This document shows positions 1 to 7,933 of a DNA stretch of 22,796 nucleotides, in pieces (the first letter of the stretch is position 1; each line of letters begins with the position of its first letter). Source of the stretch: Synechococcales cyanobacterium PMM_0073 (lineage in GTDB: Bacteria; Cyanobacteriota; Cyanobacteriia; Elainellales; Elainellaceae); NCBI GenBank assembly GCA_949127695.1, contig CASBQH010000098.1, positions 1-22,796 of the forward strand, given 5' to 3'. Below the pieces are notes generated by a model that saw only the letters and a program-made list of their open reading frames with translations, did not search any database and was not told the origin of the DNA. Both the position numbers and the translations under genes were made by a program.

Positions 1-174
1 ACCAGCAGCGACTGGCGGGGTCTTCGGAGCGGGTGGGGAGGCGTGGGTCTCTGGTGGGGGCTGGCGCTGGGCTTGCTGGTTGCAGCAGTTGTGCTAACCG
101 TGCGGTTTTTGACCCTGCCAATTATGGCCTCGCCTCCGGTTGCCCCCCCATCAAACTCGCCGCTGCGCCCGTAG
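1..174 (+). CDS. C-terminal end of an unidentified membrane protein (5' end outside window)
   Basis: The first reading frame is open from base 1 to a TAG at 172-174, giving 57 residues. It contains one strongly hydrophobic segment at about residues 18-42 (WWGLALGLLVAAVV is its core), followed by a short Pro/Ser/Ala-rich tail (ASPPVAPPSNSPLRP). Before the membrane segment lies a Trp/Gly-rich, Arg-containing stretch. That layout suits a single-pass or C-terminally anchored membrane protein with a short disordered end. Nothing conserved enough to name a family is visible. It converges on cobO, whose stop lies 41 bases away, and no strong terminator hairpin is seen in between. That this is real coding rests on the open frame and membrane-like composition only. 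Confidence 0.5.
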   Translation, partial: TSSDWRGLRSGWGGVGLWWGLALGLLVAAVVLTVRFLTLPIMASPPVAPPSNSPLRP

Positions 175-215
175 CCCTCTTGGATGCTGATTAGGCGAAA
201 TTTCCGGCTTAAAAG

Positions 216-905
216 CTAAAACTCAATTCCTGGCTGTGCCTTAACGCCCTGCTCGCGAAACGGATGCTTAATCAGCGTCATTTCTGTCACCAAATCAGCA
301 GCTTCAATCAGCGCAGGCGGCGCACCCCGTCCAGTCAAAATCAGGTGCGAATCTTCAGGCTTTTCGGCTAGCCCAGCCAAAATCTCGGCCAAATCTAAAT
401 AGCCCAGCTTGAGGGCAATATTCACTTCGTCTAGCAGCACCAGCTTGAAATCTGGATTGCGGATAAAGCTGAGCGACTTTTGCCAAGCGGCCTGCGCTTT
501 TTGAATATCACGCGCTTTGTCCTGTGTCTCCCAGGTGAAACCTTCACCCATCGCATGAAACTCAAGCTGCGGCGGCTGATCTGCTTGCCCCACCGTCCAG
601 GGCGCAAAGGCAGCTTTTTCAGCAGGCTCCCAGGCTCCCTTAATAAACTGGACAATTGCCACCCGATAGCCATGCCCCAAGCAGCGCAAAACCATCCCTA
701 GCGCGGCGGTGGTCTTGCCTTTGCCGCTGCCAGTATTGACAATAATTAGCCCTTTTTGATCAATCCGCTGAGCCAGTCGCTCCGCCTGTACCGCCTTGCG
801 GCGCTGCATTTTGCGGCGATACTGCGCGTCGCTCAGGTCGCTGGCTGTAGCTTCGTCATCCAGCTGGGCAGCTTCTTGGTCAGCTTCGGGAGTCAGGGGT
901 TCCAT
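216..905 (-). CDS. cobO: Cob(I)yrinic acid a,c-diamide adenosyltransferase (CobO/BtuR/CobA type)
   Basis: This family transfers the 5'-deoxyadenosyl group of ATP to Co(I) of corrinoids in the cytoplasm, a step of adenosylcobalamin synthesis and salvage. The 229-residue product has a charged N-terminal extension of about 50 residues (acidic, then RRKMQRRK), then the family P-loop NTGSGKGKTT (GSGKGKT at 59-65), the Walker B-like LVLLDEVN (155-162), LTGRGAP (190-196), and the closing TEMTLIKHPFREQG followed by a short tail. Together these cover the whole CobO fold. The first ATG of the frame (905) is taken as the start, although no good ribosome-binding site precedes it. No cobalamin riboswitch-like sequence was noticed upstream and no other cobalamin gene lies in the window, so it appears to be a single-gene unit. 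It is divergent from ndhH. Confidence 0.93.
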   Translation of the reverse strand: MEPLTPEADQEAAQLDDEATASDLSDAQYRRKMQRRKAVQAERLAQRIDQKGLIIVNTGSGKGKTTAALGMVLRCLGHGYRVAIVQFIKGAWEPAEKAAFAPWTVGQADQPPQLEFHAMGEGFTWETQDKARDIQKAQAAWQKSLSFIRNPDFKLVLLDEVNIALKLGYLDLAEILAGLAEKPEDSHLILTGRGAPPALIEAADLVTEMTLIKHPFREQGVKAQPGIEF

Positions 906-1222
906 ATAGAAATTCAGAATAGCGATTCAGATCAGACTAGGCTGATCTTCGCATGGCTGGGGATCCAGTCGAGCTGTATTCTCTTGGCGATCACTGAGCT
1001 ATCACCGCCAATTCAGCGCCGATAGCCGCAAACCTATCGATCCCCTGACAAAGATTGATGGCTGTGAATCCTCAGCCATAGCGGTTCAGCGACCTATCTA
1101 TCCTTATAATGAGGAGGTATTGTTAAAAAACCTAAATAAGCGCTCAAAGCCTTGAGCTATATGGGTTTATTCAATCTGCTAAACCACCTGCCGAATCTAG
1201 ATCCAACGGGGAGACAGAAACC
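906..1222. other. Divergent intergenic region between cobO and ndhH
   Basis: This 317-base gap separates the two divergent starts. It holds the ndhH promoter candidate (see separate entry) and about 100 bases of probable ndhH 5' leader. Short inverted elements such as CTGAGCTATCACC and AATCCTCAGCCATAG are present, but none forms a convincing long hairpin. No open frame of note and no recognisable riboswitch were found. Confidence 0.5.
1105..1110 (+). promoter_or_regulatory. Candidate sigma-70 type -10 box for ndhH
   Basis: A perfect TATAAT lies 112 bases before the ndhH start codon. The upstream -35 region is poor (GTTCAG at 1084-1089, spacer 15), which is common in cyanobacteria. The ndhH ribosome-binding site is the GGGGAG at 1208-1213, nine bases before ATG 1223. 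Confidence 0.5.
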
Positions 1223-2410
1223 ATGACACTGATGGAAACCAAGACCGAACCGATGGTGCTCAATATGGGGCCGCACCATCCCTCCATGCATGGCGTGCTG
1301 CGGCTAATTGTCACCCTCGACGGGGAAGATGTCGTAGACTGCGAGCCAGTGCTGGGCTATCTGCATCGGGGCATGGAAAAAATTGCCGAAAGCCGCACGC
1401 CGGTGATGTACATCCCCTATGTCAGCCGCTGGGACTATGCGGCAGGCATGTTTAACGAAGCGATTGTGGTCAACGCCATTGAAAAGCTGGCCGACGTGCC
1501 CGTGCCCAAACGCGCCAGCTACATTCGGGTGATTATGCTCGAACTCAACCGGATTGCCAATCACCTGCTCTGGCTTGGCCCCTTCTTGGCCGACTGCGGC
1601 GCTCAGACGCCTTTCTTCTATATCTTCCGCGAGCGCGAGCTGATCTACGACCTCTGGGAAGCTGCCACGGGCTACCGGATGGTGAACAACAACTACTGGC
1701 GGATTGGCGGCGTCGCGGTGGATCTGCCCTACGGCTGGGTGGACAAATGCGAAGATTTCTGCGATTACTTCTTGCCCAAAGTAGATGAGTACGAAAAGCT
1801 GATTACCAACAACCCCATCTTCCGGCGGCGGGTGGAAGGCATTGGCACGATCAGCCGCGAAGATGCCCTGAACTGGGGTCTCTCTGGCCCGATGCTGCGG
1901 GCTTCTGGCGTCAAGTGGGATCTGCGGAAGGTAGATCACTACGAATGCTATGACGACTTTGACTGGGACTTGCAGTGGGAAACCGCAGGCGACTGCTTTG
2001 CCCGCTATGTCGTGCGGGTGCGCGAGATGCGCGAGTCGATCAAAATTTTGCGGCAGGCGTTGAAAGCGCTACCCGGCGGCTCTTACGAGAACCTGGAGGC
2101 CAAGCGAATTGCCGAAGGCCCCAAGTCAGACTGGGCAAAGAACTCTGACTATCAGTTCATCAGCAAGAAAATTGCCCCCACCTTCAAAATTCCGAAGGGC
2201 GAGAACTATGTGCGGGTGGAAACCGGCAAAGGCGAGGTCGGCATCTATGTAATCGGGGACGACAGCGTATTCCCTTGGCGGTTCAAGATCCGCGCCGCTG
2301 ATTTCAACAATCTGCAAATCTTGCCGCATCTGCTGAAGGGCATGAAGGTGGCCGATTTGGTCGTGATCTTGGGCAGCATCGACATCATCATGGGTTCGGT
2401 AGATCGCTAG
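1223..2410 (+). CDS. ndhH: NAD(P)H-quinone oxidoreductase subunit H (NDH-1, 49-kDa subunit)
   Basis: NdhH is a peripheral-arm subunit of the thylakoid NDH-1 complex, which passes electrons from ferredoxin to plastoquinone in cyclic electron flow and respiration. It helps form the quinone site and carries no cofactor itself. The product is 395 residues, the usual cyanobacterial/plastid length. It opens with the family signature around residues 11-28 ([18 protein letters not shown] is typical), followed by [24 protein letters not shown] and the C-terminal [12 protein letters not shown]. The ATG at 1223 is supported by GGGGAG nine bases upstream. The gene stands alone: it has a -10 candidate upstream and an intrinsic terminator just after the stop, and no other ndh gene is in the window, as is usual for ndhH in cyanobacteria. 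Confidence 0.98.
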   Translation: MTLMETKTEPMVLNMGPHHPSMHGVLRLIVTLDGEDVVDCEPVLGYLHRGMEKIAESRTPVMYIPYVSRWDYAAGMFNEAIVVNAIEKLADVPVPKRASYIRVIMLELNRIANHLLWLGPFLADCGAQTPFFYIFRERELIYDLWEAATGYRMVNNNYWRIGGVAVDLPYGWVDKCEDFCDYFLPKVDEYEKLITNNPIFRRRVEGIGTISREDALNWGLSGPMLRASGVKWDLRKVDHYECYDDFDWDLQWETAGDCFARYVVRVREMRESIKILRQALKALPGGSYENLEAKRIAEGPKSDWAKNSDYQFISKKIAPTFKIPKGENYVRVETGKGEVGIYVIGDDSVFPWRFKIRAADFNNLQILPHLLKGMKVADLVVILGSIDIIMGSVDR

Positions 2411-2436
2411 CGCCGCAGCTGCTAATTCATCCAGTT

Positions 2437-2464
2437 AAAGGGCAGTAAACCTACTGCCCTTTTT
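2437..2464 (+). terminator. Intrinsic terminator of ndhH
   Basis: A perfect 11-bp stem, AAAGGGCAGTA (2437-2447) with TACTGCCCTTT (2452-2462), closes a 4-base AACC loop and runs into a T tract ending at 2464. It begins 26 bases after the ndhH stop. This is the clearest rho-independent terminator in the window. Confidence 0.9.
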
Positions 2465-2680
2465 GCTGACAAATCGGCAGCTTTATAAAAGCTGGCAGAA
2501 CTTTAGCAAGATGCCATGAGACTTTTCGGCACGACTCCGTAAGTTCACCAGGCTCGCGCTCAGGCATCCGCAGAAATACCCGTAGACCTGATGAATCAAA
2601 TTTAATAATTTACAGATATTTTAAAAGTCTAAGCGGGCTACATTCACGCCTGCCGACCGGGACTTCTACCACAAACTACT

Positions 2681-3004
2681 ATGAACGCTGACTTCACGGA
2701 ACTAGAGCAATTGGTGCAATCTGTCCAGTTTGACTTTTCGCCGCAGCACAGCCTCAGCGAGATCGAGTTCACCTATGTTGATGCACCGATCCACGAGCTG
2801 TTTGACTTGCTTGAAACAGCGGTTGAGTCCTATAGCCTGGTTTGCGATCAGCTAGCGGATACTCTGCGTAAGAGCGCAGAGGCAGAAATTGAGTTTTTTA
2901 TGGCGCTGCTGCAAGAGCGGCTGAATGCTCTGCTCGGTTCTGCGGAGCGAGCGAGTCTGCCGATTAGCCTACCTAATGATCTGCCCGCTCATTTGCAAGC
3001 CTAA
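2681..3004 (+). CDS. Small hypothetical protein, function unknown
   Basis: This is a 107-residue acidic protein that I do not recognise. Residues 1-35 are acidic and aromatic-rich (TELEQLVQSVQFDF). From about 36 to 90 the sequence is a regular amphipathic helical pattern (LFDLLETAVESY, QLADTLRKSAEAEIEFFMALLQERLNALLG), and the last 15 residues are Pro/Leu-rich. No signal peptide, membrane segment or cysteine cluster is present. The single cysteine (VCDQL) is not part of a motif. The helical, all-cytoplasmic composition and the position between two transcription units suggest a genuine small gene. There is no clear Shine-Dalgarno sequence before ATG 2681, so the start is the only in-frame choice rather than a proven one. 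Confidence 0.6.
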   Translation: MNADFTELEQLVQSVQFDFSPQHSLSEIEFTYVDAPIHELFDLLETAVESYSLVCDQLADTLRKSAEAEIEFFMALLQERLNALLGSAERASLPISLPNDLPAHLQA

Positions 3005-3052
3005 ATTCGAGCCGCTTGACCCAATCTAGGGCAAATCTCAATTTCAAATCTA

Positions 3053-3078
3053 TTTAAAGTTGGGGTTTAAAGTTGGGG
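3053..3078. repeat. 13-bp perfect tandem duplication
   Basis: Two adjacent identical copies of TTTAAAGTTGGGG (3053-3065 and 3066-3078) lie in the gap between the 107-residue gene and the TPR gene, upstream of the TPR start. Similar perfect short duplications occur at 4619-4648, 5870-5911 and 8829-8851. Confidence 0.9.
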
Positions 3079-3147
3079 TGAAAGATCGGGAATTCTTCGT
3101 AAAAGGTAAAGTGTAGATATACCTACCCATTTGCGAAGGTAAAAACC

Positions 3148-4473
3148 ATGCATTCTTCATCCCGAATCGTCACGCTCTTGCTGTTCAGCGGCGTTTTGCT
3201 GGCAGCTACTCCCAGCGCGCTGGCTCAGACGGCTACTCCCTCACCTGCTGTGGCTCCCGCTGTGGCTCCCGCTGAGCAGCCCAACGCTGAAAGCTCCTAT
3301 AGAGCTGGGCTAGAGCATTTTAAGCAGAAAGACTACAGCAGCGCCATTGAGCGCTTTGAGCAGGCCGTTCAAATTGATCCTGGCTATGGGGCGGCTTATT
3401 TGCAGCTGGGCATTGCGCTGGCGGCAATTGAGAACTATACCGAGGCGCTATCCGCCTATGATCGGGCGATTGAACTCGCGCCGCCGCCGCCTGACTCTTA
3501 TTTAGCAGATGCCTATTTTTATCGCGGCTTTGCCCACTATCAGCTGGATCGCCAGTCGGCGGCGCTCAATGACTTTGACCAGTCGCTGGCAATCAACGCT
3601 GAAGCTGCGCCTGCCTATTTTTACCGAGGCATGATCTACAGCGAGCGCGGCAATCGAACTGCGGCGATTGAAAACTTGAGTCAGGCGATTGCCCTCGACA
3701 AACGCTACGGCGATGCTTACCTGAACCGAGGCAGCCTGCGCTACGCGATCGGCGAAACCGCAGCCGCCTTAGCAGATCTCAATCAGGCCGTGAAGTACCG
3801 CCCTGACTCGCCGGTTGCCTACTACAACCGGGGCTTGATCTATGCTGACTTGGCCGCGCCGCGCCTTGCTTTAGCAGACTACAACCAGGCAATTAGCCTT
3901 GATCCCGCCTATACGGTGGCCTACGTAGGCCGCGGTCTCGCTTTCTCTGCGCTCAATGCGCCAGCAGCAGCCATGACAGACCTAGAAACCGCCGTTCGCC
4001 TTGATCCTAACTCTGCTAAAGCCATCAAGGTGCGGGGCGATCTGCGCCAGCAAGACGGCGACTTGGAAGGCGCAATCAGTGACTACAGTCAGGCGCTCTT
4101 GCTGCGACCCAACTACATGGACGCACTTCAAAGTCGGGCTGATGCCTATTTGGCGACAGGCGCAGTTCAGGCGGCGATTCAAGACTATGATGCCTATCTG
4201 GCGATCAATCCTGATAACCCAACGGCGCTGACCCGTCGCGCTCAAGCGCTGGCTCAGGCTGGCGAACGACAGAGGGCTTTGCAAGACTTTACGGCGGCGA
4301 TTCGCAGCAACCCCAACAATGCCGATGCCTACTTCGGACGGGGCGAGCTGTGGGTCACAAGCGGCGACTTGGCGGCAGCTTTGGCTGACTATCAGCGGGC
4401 GGCAGAGCTGTATTTGCAGCAGGGCAGAGCGGCGGATTATCGACAGGTACTCTCTAGTTTGCAGGGGCTATAG
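3148..4473 (+). CDS. Exported TPR-repeat protein (11 tetratricopeptide repeats)
   Basis: The 441-residue product starts with a Sec-type signal peptide (basic n-region, hydrophobic residues 7-21, probable cleavage after ALA at 24-26, before Q27). A low-complexity Pro/Ala linker with VAPA repeats follows. From about residue 50 to the end there are eleven consecutive 34-residue TPR units, each with the typical A-x-x-x-R-G, A-A-I-x-D-x-x-Q-A-I and P-x-x-A-Y pattern (for example PVAYYNRGLIYADLAAPRLA opens one unit). The second repeat is lengthened by a PPPP insertion. TPR arrays bind protein partners, and the signal peptide places this one in the periplasm or thylakoid lumen. No catalytic domain is present, so no specific process can be assigned. 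GAAGGT at 3135-3140 is a good ribosome-binding site for ATG 3148. Confidence 0.9.
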   Translation: MHSSSRIVTLLLFSGVLLAATPSALAQTATPSPAVAPAVAPAEQPNAESSYRAGLEHFKQKDYSSAIERFEQAVQIDPGYGAAYLQLGIALAAIENYTEALSAYDRAIELAPPPPDSYLADAYFYRGFAHYQLDRQSAALNDFDQSLAINAEAAPAYFYRGMIYSERGNRTAAIENLSQAIALDKRYGDAYLNRGSLRYAIGETAAALADLNQAVKYRPDSPVAYYNRGLIYADLAAPRLALADYNQAISLDPAYTVAYVGRGLAFSALNAPAAAMTDLETAVRLDPNSAKAIKVRGDLRQQDGDLEGAISDYSQALLLRPNYMDALQSRADAYLATGAVQAAIQDYDAYLAINPDNPTALTRRAQALAQAGERQRALQDFTAAIRSNPNNADAYFGRGELWVTSGDLAAALADYQRAAELYLQQGRAADYRQVLSSLQGL

Positions 4474-4618
4474 ATTTGCTGAAGCCCTGCAATTGAGTGG
4501 CAAAATCTCTTCGCCGCTCTCGGTGCTATTAGCAGAACTATGAACAGAAATCACGTTTTGCCACGATTAAAGCCTGGTTCAAATCCTGGGTTTGTGAGTA
4601 TCATATTGCGACTGCCCA

Positions 4619-4648
4619 TAGACTGCTTCACGGTAGACTGCTTCACGG
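4619..4648. repeat. 15-bp perfect tandem duplication
   Basis: TAGACTGCTTCACGG is present twice back to back (4619-4633, 4634-4648) in the 271-base gap between the TPR gene and the glycosyltransferase-like gene. Just downstream, TTGCAGCAGCTAAT and TTGCAGCTGATT form a looser repeat. No gene was recognised in this gap. Confidence 0.9.
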
Positions 4649-4744
4649 TTCTGTGGTGCAGCAGCGGGTAATGTTGCAGCAGCTAATATTGCAGCTGATT
4701 AGGATGCGCTCTGCCGTTCTGTTCCAAGCACCTATAAACCCGGA

Positions 4745-5881
4745 ATGTCTATCTCAACCCTGCTTTCACTCAGCGCTGGCCTGCTGCTGTTTGGCCTCTG
4801 TCTAGCCGCTCTGCGGTTTCATGGGCAGGTGATGGTTCATGCTTTACAAAATGCGTTTGAGGTGATGGCGCGCCAGTCCGCCGCTTGTCAGCCTGCCTTC
4901 TGTCCTAGCGTCATGCTGCTGAAAACTTGCCAGCCGGGAGAGACTGCTGCTGATTTGGCCTCGTTTTGCCAGCAAGACTATCCGCAATATGGCATTCGAT
5001 TTGTGGTGCAAAGCCACTCAGAGTCTAGCGTCGCGCTGGTACAGCAGCTCATTCAGCAGTTCCCACAGCGCGACATTCAGCAGGTGAACCAGACTGATCT
5101 GAGCCAGCTGCTGCGAGCCAACCCCGCCCAGATCTGGCTGCTGGCGGCTGGCAATCTGCGGGTGGAGCGAGATTTTCTAGCGCAGATGATCCAGCCATTT
5201 CGCTCGCCCAGCATTGGCATTGTCGGCTGCGCTCGCGTTTTGTCAGGGCATCCAGTTGGCCAGTTCTCTCAGCTCAGGGCAATTGAGCGACAGGCTCGAA
5301 TGCTCATTCGCGATACCGAAATGCCAGCGGGCAGGAGTTTAGCAATTCGGGCGGATCTGCTGGCCAAGTTGCCGCAGACCGCAGCGCCAGACTCGCTGGC
5401 CAATTTAATTGCTGCCATTTGCCACAGAGATCACTGGACGGCTTGGGGCTATCGGCTAACGCTAGCGGGCTGTCTGGTAGAGTCAGATCGACCGTCGCTG
5501 GGCTGGCGTGAGTTGAGTCAGCTGCTGAGCTGGGCGCGTGCGCGTCGGCTGACCAATCCTCAGCGCTACTGGCAGCAGGGGTTGAGCTATGGCACGCTGT
5601 ATGGGCTGCTGCTGCTGGGCTTGACGCAGGGCGGGATGTTGGGCTGGGCGATGTTGGGCTGCAACTGGATGACTGAAGCTATAGCGCTCTGGCTAGTGGG
5701 CTGGGGTTGTTTTAAAGGTGCCTTTACCTGGCGGCTAATCGGGCTGCTGCCGCTCTATAGTTTGGCGAGCTTTAGCCTTTGGCTCTGCGGCTTTTGGGGA
5801 CAGGTCATCGCGCCTGCGGCTGCATCGCCTACACCGCAGCCCGTCAGCTATGCGCCAGGGCGTCAGCTTTCAGTTCGTTAG
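4745..5881 (+). CDS. Glycosyltransferase family 2/21-like membrane protein lacking catalytic motifs
   Basis: This 378-residue protein has the architecture of ceramide-glucosyltransferase/HpnI-type enzymes. It has an N-terminal membrane helix (about 4-24), a GT-A domain beginning PSVMLLKTCQPGE (54-66) with FCQQDYPQYGIRFVV (74-88), and three or four C-terminal membrane helices (about 283-352). The catalytic signatures are lost, however. Where the family has a D-x-D (in SDSDIRV) this protein reads LLAAGNLRV (132-140). The usual ED/DDY motif is replaced around 214-226, and the (Q/R)xxRW motif reads QLLSW (259-263). A disordered Pro-rich tail ends the protein. I infer a pseudoenzyme or binding subunit descended from an active glycosyltransferase. 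The frame is intact over its full length, so it is not simply decayed. Its stop codon lies inside a triplicated 14-mer. Confidence 0.75.
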   Translation: MSISTLLSLSAGLLLFGLCLAALRFHGQVMVHALQNAFEVMARQSAACQPAFCPSVMLLKTCQPGETAADLASFCQQDYPQYGIRFVVQSHSESSVALVQQLIQQFPQRDIQQVNQTDLSQLLRANPAQIWLLAAGNLRVERDFLAQMIQPFRSPSIGIVGCARVLSGHPVGQFSQLRAIERQARMLIRDTEMPAGRSLAIRADLLAKLPQTAAPDSLANLIAAICHRDHWTAWGYRLTLAGCLVESDRPSLGWRELSQLLSWARARRLTNPQRYWQQGLSYGTLYGLLLLGLTQGGMLGWAMLGCNWMTEAIALWLVGWGCFKGAFTWRLIGLLPLYSLASFSLWLCGFWGQVIAPAAASPTPQPVSYAPGRQLSVR

Positions 5882-5911
5882 CCTCAGTTCGTTAGCCTCA
5901 GTTCGTTAGCC
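5870..5911. repeat. 14-bp perfect tandem triplication spanning a stop codon
   Basis: Three identical copies of TCAGTTCGTTAGCC run 5870-5883, 5884-5897 and 5898-5911. Copy 1 encodes the last residues (Ser-Val-Arg) and the TAG stop of the preceding gene. The other two fill the space before the methyltransferase gene. Since 14 is not a multiple of three, changes in copy number leave the first stop in place but alter intergenic spacing. Confidence 0.95.
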
Positions 5912-5927
5912 TGAAATATAAATCTGC

Positions 5928-6860
5928 TTGCTTAAACCCAGAGCGCCTCGGAACCGTACCTTAACGCTATCCGCTGCCGAGCGAGATGCCTATCAGCCTT
6001 ATCGGCTCACAGGAGCGGCGACGGTGGCTGAGCTATTGAACCAAACAATCAACCAAGATCTGTTTGAACTACTGGATTGGCTGCCCGTAGGCTTCGTGGA
6101 TCTGCTGTTTGTTGACCCGCCTTACAACCTGAGTAAATCATTCGGCGCAGCTAGCTTTCGGGAGCGCTCGGTGGCTGACTACCAGCTCTGGCTGGAAGCC
6201 TGGTTGCCTCGACTTTTGCCGATTCTCAAGCCCACAGCTTCGGTGTATCTCTGCGGGGACTGGCGTTCGGCGGCAGCGATTCAAACGGTGATGCAGCAGC
6301 ATTTAATTTTACGCAACTGCATTACCTGGGAGCGTGAAAAAGGCCGGGGCGCAAAGGCAAACTGGAAGAATGCCGCCGAGCAAATCTGGTTTGGCACGGT
6401 TTCTGAGCGCTATACCTTCAACCTGGAAGCCGTGAAGCTAAAGCGGCGGGTGATTGCGCCTTATCGGGATGCGTCAGGTCAGCCCAAAGACTGGCAGCGA
6501 CAGTCCAGCGGCAACTATCGCCTGACGCATCCTTCTAATCTTTGGACAGATTTAACTGTGCCGTTTTGGTCAATGTCTGAAAATACTGACCACCCGACGC
6601 AAAAGCCAGAAAAGCTGCTGGCCAAAATCATTCTGGCCAGCTCTAATCCAGGTGATCTGGTGTTTGATCCGTTTTTGGGCGCAGGCACAGCTGCGGTGGT
6701 CGCCAAAAAAACCGGGCGCAGCTATGTCGGGATTGAGCTTGATCCGGTTTACTGCTGCCTCAGCGAAAAGCGACTGGCGCTGGCTGAGCAAAATCGCTCG
6801 ATTCAGGGCTACGCAGAGGGCGTCTTTTGGGAGCGAAATTCTCAGCCCAATCTTGAATAG
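5928..6860 (+). CDS. Orphan beta-class site-specific DNA methyltransferase (N6-adenine or N4-cytosine)
   Basis: The 310-residue protein carries DPPY (63-66, inside LLFVDPPYNLSKSFG), then HPTQKPE (222-228) and the AdoMet-binding DPFLGAGT (247-254) followed by YVGIELDP. The order, catalytic motif before AdoMet motif, is that of the beta class, which methylates exocyclic amino groups of adenine or cytosine. No restriction endonuclease is nearby, so it is probably an orphan, as are the widely conserved cyanobacterial methyltransferases (GATC-, GGCC- and CGATCG-type). Identity with one of these, such as the GGCC m4C type, is possible but not shown by the sequence. The start is a TTG at 5928: an in-frame TAA at 5919-5921 excludes longer versions and no ATG lies near the front. 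No clear Shine-Dalgarno sequence was seen, so expression may be low. Confidence 0.88.
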   Translation: MLKPRAPRNRTLTLSAAERDAYQPYRLTGAATVAELLNQTINQDLFELLDWLPVGFVDLLFVDPPYNLSKSFGAASFRERSVADYQLWLEAWLPRLLPILKPTASVYLCGDWRSAAAIQTVMQQHLILRNCITWEREKGRGAKANWKNAAEQIWFGTVSERYTFNLEAVKLKRRVIAPYRDASGQPKDWQRQSSGNYRLTHPSNLWTDLTVPFWSMSENTDHPTQKPEKLLAKIILASSNPGDLVFDPFLGAGTAAVVAKKTGRSYVGIELDPVYCCLSEKRLALAEQNRSIQGYAEGVFWERNSQPNLE

Positions 6861-7267
6861 GCGCTGCTGACAGCCCCAGCTATGTGCGATTGTTCTCGAC
6901 AAGAGCTTTGGGCGTCTGGAGGCTGCCGTTTTCATCAGTCAGCTCAGAGGCTGCCTGAGCGATCTAGGTAAGAGAACAAGAGTTAATCACAGTAGAATAC
7001 AAACTAGGAGATAGAACAGGATACAGATCAGAGACAGTTGCCTTCAATCGGCGATGCGGCCAGATCCAGTCGAAGTAATTCACCACAATCCCCACAATTG
7101 ATCTAAATAGCCTTGATGCCGACAGATATCCTTGAGGTGCTCCCCCAACTAGAAAGCAGCAGGATGACGACTCAGTTAGGCGGCGACAGATAAACTTTGC
7201 ACCTTCACCGAGATCTATCAACCGTCCGCTTCATCGACTCGTTGGCTGGCTGGCATCTGACATCGTT
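6861..7267. other. 407-base stretch with no supportable gene, left part of a relic-rich island
   Basis: Base use looks less GC-rich than in the flanking genes. A minus-strand frame at 6964-7221 could encode 85 residues, including NYFDWIWPHRRLK, which vaguely recalls the C-terminal end of some DDE transposases. It has no recognisable fold and no ribosome-binding site. I regard it as decayed or non-coding sequence. No terminator or RNA gene was recognised. Confidence 0.4.
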
Positions 7268-7933
7268 TCAATTTCTAAGATTCGTCTTCCGATCCATTCG
7301 CTGATTGCAATCGGTGCCGGAGGGGAAGGGATTAATCTCGGCGCAGAGGATCATTTGACGCGATCGCCAATACAGAACTGAATCTCCCGAATCCGTCAAA
7401 ATCAGATGATCCAGATCGGGTTTATAGGTTAATTTCACCTCGTCGATGCCTCCGACACTTTCAGAAAATTGGTGCACTTGGCGACATAAGATACTGCTGC
7501 GATCGCACTGAAAGACTAACCCACTACCATAGGTGTCATCGCTGGCAAAGGCGCTGTAGGCGGTGCGATAGGTTTGTCCCCACGGTTGCACGGTCAGACT
7601 GGGACCTGGTACAAAGGTGGCGACGGCAGGTAACAGCGTCAGAGTGAGCAGTGGCAGTGCCAAAATGCCGACCAATGCTCGACGGTAGATGCGTTGGCGG
7701 GTTACTCGAATCAACACAATGCAGAGAAAAGCGGCGATCGCAAACTACAGCCAAAACCGGAAGACAACTAAAAACAGCAGGACAGCAGGGAGATTAAAAA
7801 GACGACTATAGAGCACAGCCAAGGGATAAATTCCGAACCAATAGCCAGCAAGAAAGGGGCTATAGCCCAGCCAACCGATCGCGGACAAGCCTAAGCAGAA
7901 AAATAACAAACCCCGCTTAAAGTTCATGGGCAT
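7268..7933 (-). pseudogene. Membrane-protein gene interrupted by one in-frame amber codon
   Basis: Two short minus-strand reading frames (7745-7933 and the stretch ending at 7268) are in the same frame and are separated only by a TAG at 7747-7745. Read through, they give one coherent protein of about 220 residues: ATG 7933, a hydrophobic block of two membrane helices, then FLVVFRFWL-stop-FAIAAFLCIVLIRV (one continuous helix if the stop is ignored), another helix (LVGILALPLLTLTLLP), and a soluble C-terminal domain with four Cys. The residue at the stop sits in a hydrophobic run, so a single TGG to TAG change would explain it. Both halves retain coding character, so the break is recent or a sequencing error. 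The family is not recognised. All three HIP1 octamers of the window lie within or at this gene (7360, 7499, 7734). Confidence 0.7.
7360..7741. repeat. Cluster of three HIP1 palindromes (GCGATCGC)
   Basis: The highly iterated palindrome of many cyanobacteria, GCGATCGC, occurs at 7360-7367, 7499-7506 and 7734-7741. I found no other copy in the remaining 22 kb, only partial matches such as CGATCGCG at 7876 and 19147. Confidence 0.9.

Noticed and set aside
1111..1156. GAGGAGG followed by TTG and an 11-codon frame, possible leader peptide before ndhH
   Set aside because: The purine run abuts the -10 box at about the expected transcription start, and the spacing to TTG is only three bases, so it is unlikely to be translated.
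906..1222. Possible cobalamin riboswitch upstream of cobO
   Set aside because: No B12-box-like sequence or multi-arm fold was seen.
1304..1939. Minus-strand frame of 211 codons opposite ndhH
   Set aside because: Antisense shadow of a highly conserved gene; His/Val-rich composition without motifs.
4576..4586. GGTTCAAATCC, resembling a tRNA T-loop
   Set aside because: The flanking bases do not pair as a T stem and no anticodon or acceptor arm can be built.
6964..7221. Minus-strand 85-codon frame with NYFDWIWPHRRLK, faintly like a transposase C-terminus
   Set aside because: Similarity is too short and uncertain, no catalytic residues are visible and the remainder is low-quality sequence; kept only as part of the relic region.
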